A DNA stretch of 64,000 bases from the NCBI GenBank assembly GCA_902776365.1, contig CACYPU010000001.1, positions 408,325-472,324 on the forward strand, given 5' to 3'. This document shows, piece after piece, positions 32,426 to 42,119 of the stretch. Position 1 is the stretch's first letter. Every line of letters begins with the position of its first letter. A program made the translations under genes and the position numbers. This stretch comes from an uncultured Bacteroidota bacterium (GTDB taxonomy: Bacteria; Bacteroidota; Bacteroidia; Bacteroidales; P3). Below the pieces are notes generated by a model, which was not told the DNA's origin, did not search any database, and saw only the letters and a list, made by a program, of their open reading frames with translations.

Positions 32426-33397
32426 TTAGAATTTATAGGCCGGAGCTTCTTTGGACAGCGGCTCGAAGTCTTTGTTTAGTTTCTTGTCGGTGAGACGGCC
32501 TTGGGCACCATTGCGCAGCTCCCATTTGCCGTCAACGAAGGCGTAGGCCAGTTCGGTGCCCGAGGGCACATAGTATTGGAACAGTCCTTCCATGCCGGGA
32601 ATCTGGGGCTCCACCTCGTCGAAGATAATCATCGTCTCCTTGTGCTCCTTCTTTATTTCCACGGTCTGGTAACGGTTGGTACCTTTCACCTTCTCGCGTT
32701 TACGTTCCACTTCTTCCACCGTCTGGGTTTCGTAGCGCAGGTTCACCACGGCATCGTTGGAGTATTCCAGCACCACACGGCGCTGGTTACGCATGCGGCG
32801 GAATAACGGGGCACCGAATTGTGGCACACCGTTGCGGATATAGACGGGTTCGATGATTTTGCGCTCCGTGAGGTTGTCCACGCCGTTCCATCCCAGGAGC
32901 GTGTAGTAGGTGTGGCTGCTTGTGGTGGTCTGTATGAGGTCCTGATAGACGGCACCCAGCCACTGGTCGGCGGCGAGGACGCTCTCTTCGCGGTTCATTA
33001 TCTCTTCTGACTTGTCGTTGAGCAGCAGGTGCTCGTAGACCTCCTCCTTCTCGTTGTAGAACTGCACGGCGCCAAAGCATTCAAACTCGCCGTTGTCGCG
33101 CACCACCGCCCAGGTGAAGATGCGGAAAAGTTTGTCTGGCGAGGTAAGCACCGAAACATATTGTGGCAGGCTCCACTTCCATTCTTCGGAATCCTCTTCG
33201 TCAAGCGCCTCGGCCAACAACTGCACAGCCTCCTCGGAGGCCAGGTAGCGCTCGTTGTCCGTCGGTGCCTCAGCAACGCGGATGAACAAAGACGAGAGCC
33301 GCGACTGGTAGTCCTGCATCTTCGCCTTGTCCTGTGCCTGCGACGAGAGTCCTACGACCGTCAGCAGCAACAACAATATGCCCGTTTTTATATTCAT
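32426..33397 (-). CDS. secreted protein of unknown function
   Basis: The 323-residue protein has a signal peptide (GILLLLLTVVGLSSQAQ) and no lipobox. Conserved-looking stretches include YYTLLGWNGVDNLTERKIIEP and IFDEVEPQIPGMEGLFQYYV. Such proteins are widespread in Bacteroidales, but I know no function. It is two bases upstream of dxs and probably co-transcribed. Confidence 0.75.
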   Translation of the reverse strand: MNIKTGILLLLLTVVGLSSQAQDKAKMQDYQSRLSSLFIRVAEAPTDNERYLASEEAVQLLAEALDEEDSEEWKWSLPQYVSVLTSPDKLFRIFTWAVVRDNGEFECFGAVQFYNEKEEVYEHLLLNDKSEEIMNREESVLAADQWLGAVYQDLIQTTTSSHTYYTLLGWNGVDNLTERKIIEPVYIRNGVPQFGAPLFRRMRNQRRVVLEYSNDAVVNLRYETQTVEEVERKREKVKGTNRYQTVEIKKEHKETMIIFDEVEPQIPGMEGLFQYYVPSGTELAYAFVDGKWELRNGAQGRLTDKKLNKDFEPLSKEAPAYKF

Positions 33398-33486
33398 ACG
33401 ATATATCTAACGCAACAACTTTGTAAATATTTTATTGTCGACAGAAAATAATTTTGATTTTTTTTCTCCGAATCAATATTTTTTCG

Positions 33487-33494
33487 TATCTTTG
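33487..33494 (+). promoter_or_regulatory. TATCTTTG -7 box for atpD
   Basis: A perfect TAnnTTTG 108 bases before the atpD ATG. The -33 region is poor. The leader between is almost wholly repeat sequence. Confidence 0.55.
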
Positions 33495-33504
33495 CACCGC
33501 AAAA

Positions 33505-35104
<1,600 letters not shown>

Positions 35105-35105
35105 T

Positions 35106-35202
35106 GTTGAAAAGGTTAAAAAGGTTAAAAAGTTAAAAAGGTTAGAGTATCATGTCCCGTCACCTTTAAAACCTTTAAAACCCTTTAATCCCTTTAAACC
35201 CT
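35106..35202. repeat. AGGTTAAAA / CCTTTAAAAC blocks between atpD and atpC
   Basis: A nine-base word AGGTTAAAA (35106-35145) is followed by its complement-like words CCTTTAAAA/CCCTTTAA (35163-35200). The two halves can pair into a long AT-rich hairpin. Confidence 0.7.
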
Positions 35203-35209
35203 ATCAATC

Positions 35210-35446
35210 ATGAAGATTAAAATCACCAAACCCGATAGCATCCTCTTCGAGGGCGACGCCAAGTTGCTGCAGCTGCCTGGCGCCGGCGGCAAGTTCGAGA
35301 TTCTCGAGAACCATGCCCCCATCATCTCCACCCTCGAAGCAGGCGATATACGACTTGTACTCCCCGACAACACCGAGCAGACCTTCGCCATCCGCGGAGG
35401 CGTTGTCAAAGGACAGCAGAACGACTTTATGCTCCTCGTGCAATGA
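35210..35446 (+). CDS. atpC: F1Fo ATP synthase subunit epsilon, short form
   Basis: 78 residues cover only the N-terminal beta-sandwich domain (LPGAGGKFEILENHAPIIST). The C-terminal inhibitory helices are missing, which is usual for Bacteroidota. Its stop overlaps the start of the amidohydrolase gene by four bases (ATGA at 35443-35446). Confidence 0.93.
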   Translation: MKIKITKPDSILFEGDAKLLQLPGAGGKFEILENHAPIISTLEAGDIRLVLPDNTEQTFAIRGGVVKGQQNDFMLLVQ

Positions 35447-36615
35447 GCCTCATCCTGCACAACGCGATACTGAACGATAAGGCCGTTGACATCACCATTG
35501 ACAACGGCCTTATTTCGGCTGTAGAACCAGCCAATCCGGCACATTTGCCCCCTTTACTCCCCCATCACTCCTCCCTTGAAGATTGCTCCAATCTTCTTGT
35601 CTTCCCCGGCCTCTGCAACATGCACTCCCACGCCCCCATGATCCTCTTTCGCGGCCTCGGCGACGACCAGCCCCTCGACGTATGGCTCAACGACTACATC
35701 TGGCCTGCCGAGCAGCGTCTCACCGACGAACTCGTCTATCAGGGCACCCTCCAGGCTTGCCGCGAGATGCTCGCCTCCGGAACCACCTTCTTCAACGACA
35801 TGTACTTCCGACTCCCAGCTATGGCCCAAGCCGTCCGCGACAGCGGCATCAAAGCCCGCCTGGGATATAACCTCTTCGGCGACGCCGACGAATTAGTGTG
35901 TAGTGGGGAGTGTGTAGTGGATAGTATTCGTGGTCATATGCTACCCACTACCCACTATCCACTACCCACTATCAATTATTCCATCGCCCCCCACTCCATC
36001 TACACCGTCAGCGAGCGCGGCCTCCGCCGCTGTGCCGACGCCTGCGACGACCTCCAACTCCCCATGCACATCCACATGAGCGAGACTCAGAAGGAAGTCG
36101 ACGACTGCCTCCGCGAGCACCGCTGCCGCCCCTGGGAATACCTGGACAAACTGGGCATCCTCGATAAGCTGGGCGACAACATCATCGCCGCCCACTGCCT
36201 CCACCTCTCTGACAACGAGATACGCCTCATCGGCGACCATCATATCACCTGCGTCCACTGCCCCAACTCCAACCTCAAACTCGGCAGCGGCTACCGATTC
36301 CCCATGCTCGAACTCCTCGACGCTGGTGCCCGCGTCACACTTGGCACCGACGGCAGCGCCTCCAGCAACAACCTCGATATGATCGAGGTCATGAAGACCG
36401 CCGCCCTCCTGCAGAAAGGCTGGCGAGGCGACCCCACCGTCGTCCCTGCCTCACAAATCCTCTCCCTCGCCACCCTCGGCCACACCATCGCCCCTGGCCA
36501 ACCCGCCGACCTCCTCCTGGCCGACGTCAAAAGCCTCTCCGACCTCGTCTACGCCACCCACGGCGAAAGCGTCGTCCTTACCCTCGTCGACGGCAAAATA
36601 CTCTATCGTAAATAA
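35443..36615 (+). CDS. amidohydrolase, SAH/MTA deaminase-like
   Basis: This 390-residue metal-dependent TIM barrel resembles 5-methylthioadenosine/S-adenosylhomocysteine deaminases. It has HxH in NMHSHAPMILFRGL, metal His in HIHMSETQKE and AAHCLHL, and Asp in LGTDGSASSNN. Inserts PPLLPHHSSLED (35555-35580) and CSGECVVDSIRGHMLPTTHYPLPTINY (35893-35979) are repeat-encoded. The second is made of CTACCCA heptamers and their inverse. The stop codon is the first triplet of a TAACGGT tract. Confidence 0.88.
   Translation: MSLILHNAILNDKAVDITIDNGLISAVEPANPAHLPPLLPHHSSLEDCSNLLVFPGLCNMHSHAPMILFRGLGDDQPLDVWLNDYIWPAEQRLTDELVYQGTLQACREMLASGTTFFNDMYFRLPAMAQAVRDSGIKARLGYNLFGDADELVCSGECVVDSIRGHMLPTTHYPLPTINYSIAPHSIYTVSERGLRRCADACDDLQLPMHIHMSETQKEVDDCLREHRCRPWEYLDKLGILDKLGDNIIAAHCLHLSDNEIRLIGDHHITCVHCPNSNLKLGSGYRFPMLELLDAGARVTLGTDGSASSNNLDMIEVMKTAALLQKGWRGDPTVVPASQILSLATLGHTIAPGQPADLLLADVKSLSDLVYATHGESVVLTLVDGKILYRK
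35893..35979. repeat. inverted heptamer pair (TAGTGGGN / CTACCCA) inside the amidohydrolase gene
   Basis: The left half (35893-35925) carries GTGTAGTGGGGAG/GTGTAGTGGATAG. The right half (35941-35975) carries CTACCCA, CTACCCA, CTATCCA, CTACCCA. The halves are complementary and can form a hairpin within the mRNA. Confidence 0.75.
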
Positions 36616-36652
36616 CGGTTAACGGTTAACGGTTAACGGTTAACGGTTAAAG
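36613..36652. repeat. heptamer tract, five perfect TAACGGT units
   Basis: Five identical units from 36613 to 36647. The first TAA is the amidohydrolase stop codon. Confidence 0.9.
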
Positions 36653-36695
36653 TTTATAGATAACATAGATAACAATGATTATAAATAAAACAGCA

Positions 36696-38540
36696 ATGAA
36701 ATCATATGCTACCCACTACCCACTATCCACTACCCACTATCCACTACCCACTACCCACTACCCACTATCCACTACCCACTACCCCTTCACTCCCCTCTCT
36801 CTCCTCTTTATCATCCTCTTCGCCGCCTGCTCCTCCCACAACCACCACGACAAGATGATTTTCCGCTACAACGAGAGCGCCGGCATCGCCACCCTCGACC
36901 CCGCTTTCGCCAAGGACCAGAGCACCATCTGGCCCTGCCGACAGCTCTATAATGGGCTCGTCGAACTCTCCACCTCCGAGGCCGGCGACGACGCCATGCA
37001 GGTCGAACCCTCCATCGCAAAAAGCTGGACCATAAGCCCCGACGGCCTCACCTACACCTTCACCCTCCGCAACGACGTCTACTTCCACAAAAATCCCCTT
37101 TTTGCAGACAATCAACGCATTTGTCCCACTCACTCCTCCATCACTCCCCCCTCACTCCCCTCTCACTCCCCCCAGAATGACAGCACCCGCCGCGTCGTCG
37201 CCTCCGACTTCGTCTACTCCTTCCGCCGCATCATCGACCCCGAGGTCCTCTCACCCGGCGCCTGGGTCTTCAGCGACGTCGACACCTTCTACGCCGCAAA
37301 CGACACCACCTTCATCATCCGACTCAAAGAACCCTTCTCACCCTTCCTCTCCCTCCTCGGCATGGTCTACTGCTCCGTGGTGCCACATGAAGTCGTCGAC
37401 CACTACGGCAAGGACTTCCGCTCCCACCCCTGCGGCACAGGCCCCTTCCAGCTCCAATACTGGAAAGAAGGCGTCAAACTCGTCTTCCGCAAAAACCCCC
37501 ACTACTTTGAGGTTGATACGATATACGTTGATACGTTGATAAGTTCTAGAAACGCCGTATCAACCCATCAACCTATCAACCTATCAACCAAGCGTCTCCC
37601 CTATCTCGACGCCGTCGCCGTCACCTTCATCGTCGACCGCCAAACCGTCTTCCTCGAATTCGTCAAAGGCAACCTCGACTTCATGAACTCGCTCGACGCC
37701 AGCTACAAAGACGAAATCCTCACCCTCGACGGACACCTCAAGGATAAATACGCCGACCGCATCGACATGGTCTCCATCCCCTACCTCAACACCGAATACC
37801 TCGGCTTCAACATGGAAGGAACATTCGGCAGCATTGCCTCGAACTCCCCGAACTCCTTGAACTCCTTAAAAATTCGCCAGGCCATCTCCTGCGGCTTCGA
37901 CCGCCGCAAGATGATGCGCTACCTCCGCAACAACGTCGGCGCCCCAGGCACCGGCGGCTTCATCCCCAAGGGACTCCCCGGCCACAGCGACTGCGGATAC
38001 CAGTACGACCCCGACCGCGCACGCCGTCTCCTCGCCGAAGCCGGATACCCCGGCGGCAAAGGACTCCCCACCCTCAAGCTCTCCACCACCTCCAACTACC
38101 TCGACCTCTGCAAATACATCCAGCAACAGCTCGGACTCATCGGCATCAACATCGAAGTCGACGTCAACCCCCCGGCACCCCTCCGCGAGCAGATAGCTCA
38201 AGGCAAGCTCCAATGGTTCCGCGGCTCCTGGGTCGCCGACTACCCCGACGCAGAAAACTACCTCTCTCTCTTCTACACCCCCAACCGCGCACCCGCCGGA
38301 CCCAACTACACACGCTTCTCCCTCCCACAAGTCGACCGCCTCTACTCCCGCGCACGCTCCACCTCCGACGACAGCCTCCGCGCCATCCTCTACCACCAAA
38401 TCGACAGCCTCGTCATGCAACAGGCCCCTGTCCTCGTCCTCTACTACGACCAGATCCTACACTTCACCCACAAAAACGTCTCCGGCCTCCGCACAAACGC
38501 CATGAACACCCTCGACCTTCGACGAGTGATAATCAATTAA
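36696..38540 (+). CDS. peptide/nickel-type ABC substrate-binding lipoprotein (SBP family 5)
   Basis: This extracytoplasmic oligopeptide-binding lipoprotein (about 614 residues) has SVVPHEVVDHYG, LPYLDAVAVTFIVDR, IRQAISCGFDR and a lipobox FAAC. No permease genes are adjacent. Four repeat tracts lie in frame: eleven CTACCCA heptamers in the signal peptide (36709-36785, heptapeptide THYPLST/THYPLPT), then 37125-37175, 37508-37592 and 37839-37872, each in a loop where relatives have a short linker. Starts at 36675 and 36696 are both possible. A gain or loss of one heptamer would shift the frame. Confidence 0.88.
   Translation: MKSYATHYPLSTTHYPLPTTHYPLSTTHYPFTPLSLLFIILFAACSSHNHHDKMIFRYNESAGIATLDPAFAKDQSTIWPCRQLYNGLVELSTSEAGDDAMQVEPSIAKSWTISPDGLTYTFTLRNDVYFHKNPLFADNQRICPTHSSITPPSLPSHSPQNDSTRRVVASDFVYSFRRIIDPEVLSPGAWVFSDVDTFYAANDTTFIIRLKEPFSPFLSLLGMVYCSVVPHEVVDHYGKDFRSHPCGTGPFQLQYWKEGVKLVFRKNPHYFEVDTIYVDTLISSRNAVSTHQPINLSTKRLPYLDAVAVTFIVDRQTVFLEFVKGNLDFMNSLDASYKDEILTLDGHLKDKYADRIDMVSIPYLNTEYLGFNMEGTFGSIASNSPNSLNSLKIRQAISCGFDRRKMMRYLRNNVGAPGTGGFIPKGLPGHSDCGYQYDPDRARRLLAEAGYPGGKGLPTLKLSTTSNYLDLCKYIQQQLGLIGINIEVDVNPPAPLREQIAQGKLQWFRGSWVADYPDAENYLSLFYTPNRAPAGPNYTRFSLPQVDRLYSRARSTSDDSLRAILYHQIDSLVMQQAPVLVLYYDQILHFTHKNVSGLRTNAMNTLDLRRVIIN
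36709..36785. repeat. eleven heptamers CTAYCCA in a signal peptide
   Basis: Units run exactly every seven bases from 36709: CTACCCA (seven), CTATCCA (three) and a last CTACCCC. Translated, they give THYPLST/THYPLPT with a seven-residue period. Confidence 0.92.
37125..37175. repeat. CTCACTCCCC-word tract in the binding-protein gene
   Basis: Ten- to eleven-base words (CACTCACTCCTC, CATCACTCCCCC, CTCACTCCCC, TCTCACTCCCC) encode PTHSSITPPSLPSHSP. Confidence 0.7.
37508..37592. repeat. GTTGATAC / TATCAACC inverted eight-base tracts in the binding-protein gene
   Basis: The left part repeats GTTGATAC; the right part repeats TATCAACC (four units). The two are complementary across a 25-base centre. 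Confidence 0.75.
37839..37872. repeat. nine-base tract GAACTCCTT in the binding-protein gene
   Basis: GAACTCCCC, GAACTCCTT, GAACTCCTT encode NSPNSLNSL. Confidence 0.75.
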
Positions 38541-38543
38541 TAT

Positions 38544-38604
38544 ACCATTGTTTAACCATTAAAAATGGTTAAACAATGGTTAAACAATGGTCGAACAATG
38601 GTTA
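38544..38604. terminator. 17-bp perfect hairpin plus eleven-base repeats between convergent genes
   Basis: 38544-38560 is the exact complement of 38564-38580, with a 3-base loop. The right arm continues as two further copies of the eleven-base word GGTTAAACAAT. It is well placed as a bidirectional terminator. Confidence 0.7.
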
Positions 38605-39393
38605 AAAAGCAGTGGAATTATAGTCGCTGAGTTGCATCTCCCCATCGGGGTTGAGAACGGCGTAATTGCGGTTGTGAAGCCAATCGCCGGTGTTCACATA
38701 TGTGGCTGAGTTACTGAGTGACTGACTATCTAAGTCATCGGACAACTCAGTCACTCTCATTATCAGCGGTGTGTGGCGATGGCCGAAGACACAGTAGTCG
38801 AAGTGTTCCTTCTTGAGGCGTTCTTTCAGGTAGATGACGATGCCTTCGCGGTCGTCGCCGAGGTAGCGGAGCATGTCTTTCTTGGCGTGTTTGCGTTTGT
38901 TGCTGTCGCTCCAGCGGTGGGCAATACCGAAAGTAAAGCTTGAAGGTAGCATCTTGAAAAGCCTCTGACAGAAGCGACTGCGGAAAAATACTCGAACGAA
39001 ATCGAACCAGCGGTCGGTATGTCCGAGGCCGTCGCCATGCCCTATCAGGAAGCGCTTCCCGTAGAACTCCATCACGACAGGTTCGTCGTGGACAATGGCG
39101 CCGAATTCCTGCGTGAGGTAGTCGAACACCCACATGTCGTGGTTGCCGATAAAGAAGTGGATTTCGATGCCGCTGTCGGCCAGTTCGGCCAGCTTGCCGA
39201 GAATACGTGTGTGGCCACGCGGCACCAGGTATTTGTATGAGAACCAGAAGTCGAAAATATCGCCCAACAGCATCAAGGTCTTGCAGTCCTCCTTGATGCT
39301 GTCGAGCCATTGGCAGAGTTGCCGCTCCCTCTCGAGGGTGTCGGCGCCGCTGCCCAGATGCGCATCCGATACAAAATATACCTTATCCCTCAC
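38602..39393 (-). CDS. lpxH: UDP-2,3-diacylglucosamine diphosphatase-like phosphoesterase
   Basis: This calcineurin-fold metallophosphatase makes lipid X in lipid A synthesis. The 263-residue protein has SDAHLGSG, LGDIFDFWF, GNHD, GHGDGLGHTD and FGHRHTP. It starts at a GTG (39391-39393) that lies in a CTATTAT tract. An insert ELSDDLDSQSLSNSA before TYVNTGDW is encoded by TGAGTGAC-type repeats (38701-38756). Confidence 0.87.
   Translation of the reverse strand: MRDKVYFVSDAHLGSGADTLERERQLCQWLDSIKEDCKTLMLLGDIFDFWFSYKYLVPRGHTRILGKLAELADSGIEIHFFIGNHDMWVFDYLTQEFGAIVHDEPVVMEFYGKRFLIGHGDGLGHTDRWFDFVRVFFRSRFCQRLFKMLPSSFTFGIAHRWSDSNKRKHAKKDMLRYLGDDREGIVIYLKERLKKEHFDYCVFGHRHTPLIMRVTELSDDLDSQSLSNSATYVNTGDWLHNRNYAVLNPDGEMQLSDYNSTAF
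38701..38756. repeat. CTGAGTGA tract inside the lpxH-like gene
   Basis: TGGCTGAG, TTACTGAG, TGACTGAC on the left and CAACTCAGTCACTC on the right, partly complementary. Same family as in dxs. Confidence 0.7.
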
Positions 39394-39421
39394 TATTATC
39401 TATTATCTGTTAACTTTTATC
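39391..39421. repeat. heptamer tract CTATTAT between M23 and lpxH-like genes
   Basis: CTATTAT, CTATTAT, CTGTTAA. It supplies the GTG start of the lpxH-like gene and touches the stop region of the M23 gene. Confidence 0.7.
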
Positions 39422-40658
39422 TCAACCAACTGCGTGGATTCTGTACAGTCTTTCCGTTCCACAGCTGGAAGGAAAACTCGGTGTTGCCGCTGCCGTTTGT
39501 GTAGACGGTGCCGAGGTTCTGTCCGGTTTTCACCTTGGTGCCCTCGCTGACGGTGACGGTACCGAGGTGGGCATAGACGGTCATGTAGCTGCCATGCCGG
39601 ACGATGATGCCCTTGGTGCCGTCGGGACAGGTGAAGACCCTCGACACCACGCCGTTGAACACGCTTTTCACTGCTGCTCCCGACTGGCAGATGAGGTCGA
39701 TGCCGTTGTTCATATTCTGTCCGCCGGAGGAGTGGGTGTAACGGCCGAATTCACGCTCCACCTTGGTGTAGCTGACTGGCCACGGGAGCTTGCCTTTGTT
39801 GGAGGCGAAATCGTTGCTGAGCACGATGTCGGCGTCGGAGGTGGAATTGTTTGAACGCGTGGTTGCGTTATTGTTCGAATTGCCGGTGCCTTTGTTGGCT
39901 GCGGCCTTTTGTTTGCGGGCTTTCTCAATCTCCTCGTCGATGATGCGCTGAATCTGTTGCTGCAGCTGGCGTTTCTGCTTCTCTTTCTGGGCAATCTGCT
40001 GCTGGAGTTTTTTCTCCTGCTGCTTGCTGTCTTTGAGATGTTTCTGGTGTTGCTGCTGTTCTCGCGAGAGCTCGGCACGCTGCTGTTGCTGTTGCACCAT
40101 GAGCGAGGTGTGCTCATGTTGCTGGCGCTGGAGTTCGAGGCCCACGTCGTTGAGCTCGGCTTCTTTCTGGCGGATATGTGCCGCCTGACGACGACGGTAG
40201 CGGCTGTAGTCGCGGAAATATTTCATCCGGAGGTACGCCGCGTTGTAGGCCTTTGGGTCGAGGAGGAGGGACATCTGGTTGATGTTGCCGCGCTGGCGGT
40301 AGAGGACACGGACGGCACGGCCGTATTCGCGCTTCAGGCTGTCGATGTAGGTGCGCATCTGGCGGATACTGTCCTCAGTCTCGGCCATGCGGATATTGAG
40401 CAGGTTGAGTTGCCCGTTGAGGTTGTTGATGAGCTTGGTGCGCTCGCCAATCTTCTTTTCCAGCAGGTTAATTTGCTTCTGTGAGGAGCGACTGCTCTTC
40501 TTGGTGTTGGCGAGATCGTTGTTGAGGCGTTTGATTTCCTGCTCGACACGGGCTTTGTCCTTCTCGAGCTGCTTCTTGTTCTGCGCATTCAAGGTGAATG
40601 GTGAGAGGTGAAAGGTTAAAATTAGTGCATACAACAATATGCGCCAGCCACCTTTCAC
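39417..40658 (-). CDS. EnvC/NlpD-like M23 protein, probably a non-catalytic amidase activator
   Basis: A secreted protein with a long Gln-rich coiled coil (about residues 25-260) and a C-terminal LytM/M23 domain. The zinc ligands are lost: NNGIDL replaces HxGxD, and FSFQLW replaces HLHFEL. It is therefore likely an activator of cell-separation amidases. The start is uncertain: after the PFK stop no ATG exists, and GTG codons at 40679 and 40658 both lie in a GAAAGGT heptamer tract. I chose 40658, which gives MKGGWRILLYALILTFHLSP as signal peptide. A frame to 40736 overlaps the PFK gene. Confidence 0.82.
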   Translation of the reverse strand: MKGGWRILLYALILTFHLSPFTLNAQNKKQLEKDKARVEQEIKRLNNDLANTKKSSRSSQKQINLLEKKIGERTKLINNLNGQLNLLNIRMAETEDSIRQMRTYIDSLKREYGRAVRVLYRQRGNINQMSLLLDPKAYNAAYLRMKYFRDYSRYRRRQAAHIRQKEAELNDVGLELQRQQHEHTSLMVQQQQQRAELSREQQQHQKHLKDSKQQEKKLQQQIAQKEKQKRQLQQQIQRIIDEEIEKARKQKAAANKGTGNSNNNATTRSNNSTSDADIVLSNDFASNKGKLPWPVSYTKVEREFGRYTHSSGGQNMNNGIDLICQSGAAVKSVFNGVVSRVFTCPDGTKGIIVRHGSYMTVYAHLGTVTVSEGTKVKTGQNLGTVYTNGSGNTEFSFQLWNGKTVQNPRSWLR

Positions 40659-40682
40659 CTGTAGCCTTTCACCTTTCACCTT
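40592..40682. repeat. heptamer tracts GAAAGGT/TTTCACC across the M23 start and signal peptide
   Basis: TTTCACC units at 40651-40680 contain the candidate GTG starts. The complement GAGAGGT/GAAAGGT at 40597-40617 encodes HLSPFT of the signal peptide. The two tracts can pair in the mRNA. Confidence 0.75.
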
Positions 40683-40683
40683 A

Positions 40684-41916
40684 TTAATTCCAGTTGAGAA
40701 TCTTCTTGAAGTCATAATCTTCAGGGTTGGCCACATATTTCTTGGCAGCTTCGTAGTCGGCCGGGGTGATATAGTCCATAATGTCGTTGACGTAGGACAT
40801 CACCTTGTTGCTGTTGACGTTGACCAGGCGCGGCGGAATCTTGCCGGTGGCGGGGTCCTGCAGGTCTTTGAGGTACAGCGGACTGATGTTGCCTTGCTGG
40901 TCGACATACACCATGCAGCCGGTGCACCCCTGGTTGAAGAGGGTGTGCACGCCCATGCCCATCAGCGAGCAATAGGTGAGGTCGAAAGCAATGGGGGTAT
41001 GGCAGCGGATTTCGTAGCCGATTTCCACGGGACGCGTCTTCACCTTGAGGCCTATCTCCTTGGCTTTGCGCTCGAGGAGGTCGTTGAAGATATGAGCCTT
41101 GGAGACCTTGCCAAGCTCGGGATGGCCGTGCTCGTCGTAGCTGAAGTGGATGCCGGAATTCTTGATTTCCTCGTCGCTGAGGCTATGGAACACACCTTCT
41201 GAAATCATGGCGGCGCCGTAGTTGATGCCCATCAGCTTGCGCTTGATGATGCAGGAGATGACCATATTGATAATCTTCTCGACGGTGATTTCGGCCTTGT
41301 TGAAGAACTCGGGGATGATGACCATGGGATAGTGGCAGGCACCGGCGATGCCGAGGGCGAGGTGACCGGCGGAACGGCCCATGGCGCTGACCACAAACCA
41401 GTTCTCGCTGGTGCGGGCATCCTCCATCACGGCGGTGGCGAGGACGCATCCCTGGGCTTTGGCGCTGTTGTAGCCAAAAGTGGGGCTACTGTTGGGCAGC
41501 GGCAGGTCGTTGTCGATGGTCTTGGGGACGTGGATGTTGGCGATGGGATAGTGTTTGTCGGCCAAGAACTTGGCGATGCGGTTGGCCGTCGAGGCGGTAT
41601 CGTCGCCGCCCACGGTGACGAGGAGCTTAATCTCGTTGTCGGTGAAGAGCTTGAGGTTGAAGCGCTGCTCGAAGTCTTCGGGCGTAGGTTTGAAGCGGCT
41701 CATCTTGAGGATGCTGCCGCCCTTGTTGAAAATCTCGTCGGCGGTGAGGAAATCGAGGTCCTGCATACGCGGCTTGTCGGTGAACAGGGCGCTGTAGCCG
41801 CCGTGGAGACCGATGACGCGGAAGCCGTCGCGGAGGAAGGTTTTGGCCACAGAGGCCACCACTGTGTTCATTCCCGGGGCGGGACCACCGCCCGTAAGTA
41901 TTGCTATGCTCTTCAT
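40684..41916 (-). CDS. 6-phosphofructokinase, probably pyrophosphate-dependent
   Basis: A 410-residue PFK with GGGPAPGMN at the N-terminus, VTVGGDDTAS (GGDD instead of the ATP-type GGDG) and PKTIDNDL (Lys instead of Gly), both marks of PPi dependence. It would make glycolysis reversible at this step and save ATP. A TATTTTTG box lies upstream. Confidence 0.92.
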   Translation of the reverse strand: MKSIAILTGGGPAPGMNTVVASVAKTFLRDGFRVIGLHGGYSALFTDKPRMQDLDFLTADEIFNKGGSILKMSRFKPTPEDFEQRFNLKLFTDNEIKLLVTVGGDDTASTANRIAKFLADKHYPIANIHVPKTIDNDLPLPNSSPTFGYNSAKAQGCVLATAVMEDARTSENWFVVSAMGRSAGHLALGIAGACHYPMVIIPEFFNKAEITVEKIINMVISCIIKRKLMGINYGAAMISEGVFHSLSDEEIKNSGIHFSYDEHGHPELGKVSKAHIFNDLLERKAKEIGLKVKTRPVEIGYEIRCHTPIAFDLTYCSLMGMGVHTLFNQGCTGCMVYVDQQGNISPLYLKDLQDPATGKIPPRLVNVNSNKVMSYVNDIMDYITPADYEAAKKYVANPEDYDFKKILNWN

Positions 41917-41966
41917 AAGTTATTAATGTGTTAAATTGTTAATCCAATAATTAAAATTTTGAGATG

Positions 41967-41974
41967 CAAAAATA
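41967..41974 (-). promoter_or_regulatory. TATTTTTG -7 box for the PFK gene
   Basis: A perfect TAnnTTTG on the minus strand, 50 bases before the ATG. Confidence 0.6.
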
Positions 41975-42079
41975 CATATTTTTTTTCATCCAGACAAAAA
42001 AAAATACAAACAGGGTGTTGATATATGTATAAGTGAGGCTTTTTAACTTTATTTATATTTATGGCGTGTTTTTTTTTCG

Positions 42080-42087
42080 TAATTTTG
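42080..42087 (+). promoter_or_regulatory. TAATTTTG -7 box for the exporter operon
   Basis: It matches TAnnTTTG, 32 bases before the TolC ATG at 42120. It lies within the ORF extension upstream, which supports the later start. Confidence 0.6.
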
Positions 42088-42119
42088 CAATCCGTTTTTT
42101 AAAGAAATGCAGAGGAGAA

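Noticed and set aside
36709-36785. CRISPR-like array
   Set aside because: The repeat unit is seven bases with no spacers and no cas genes anywhere in the window.
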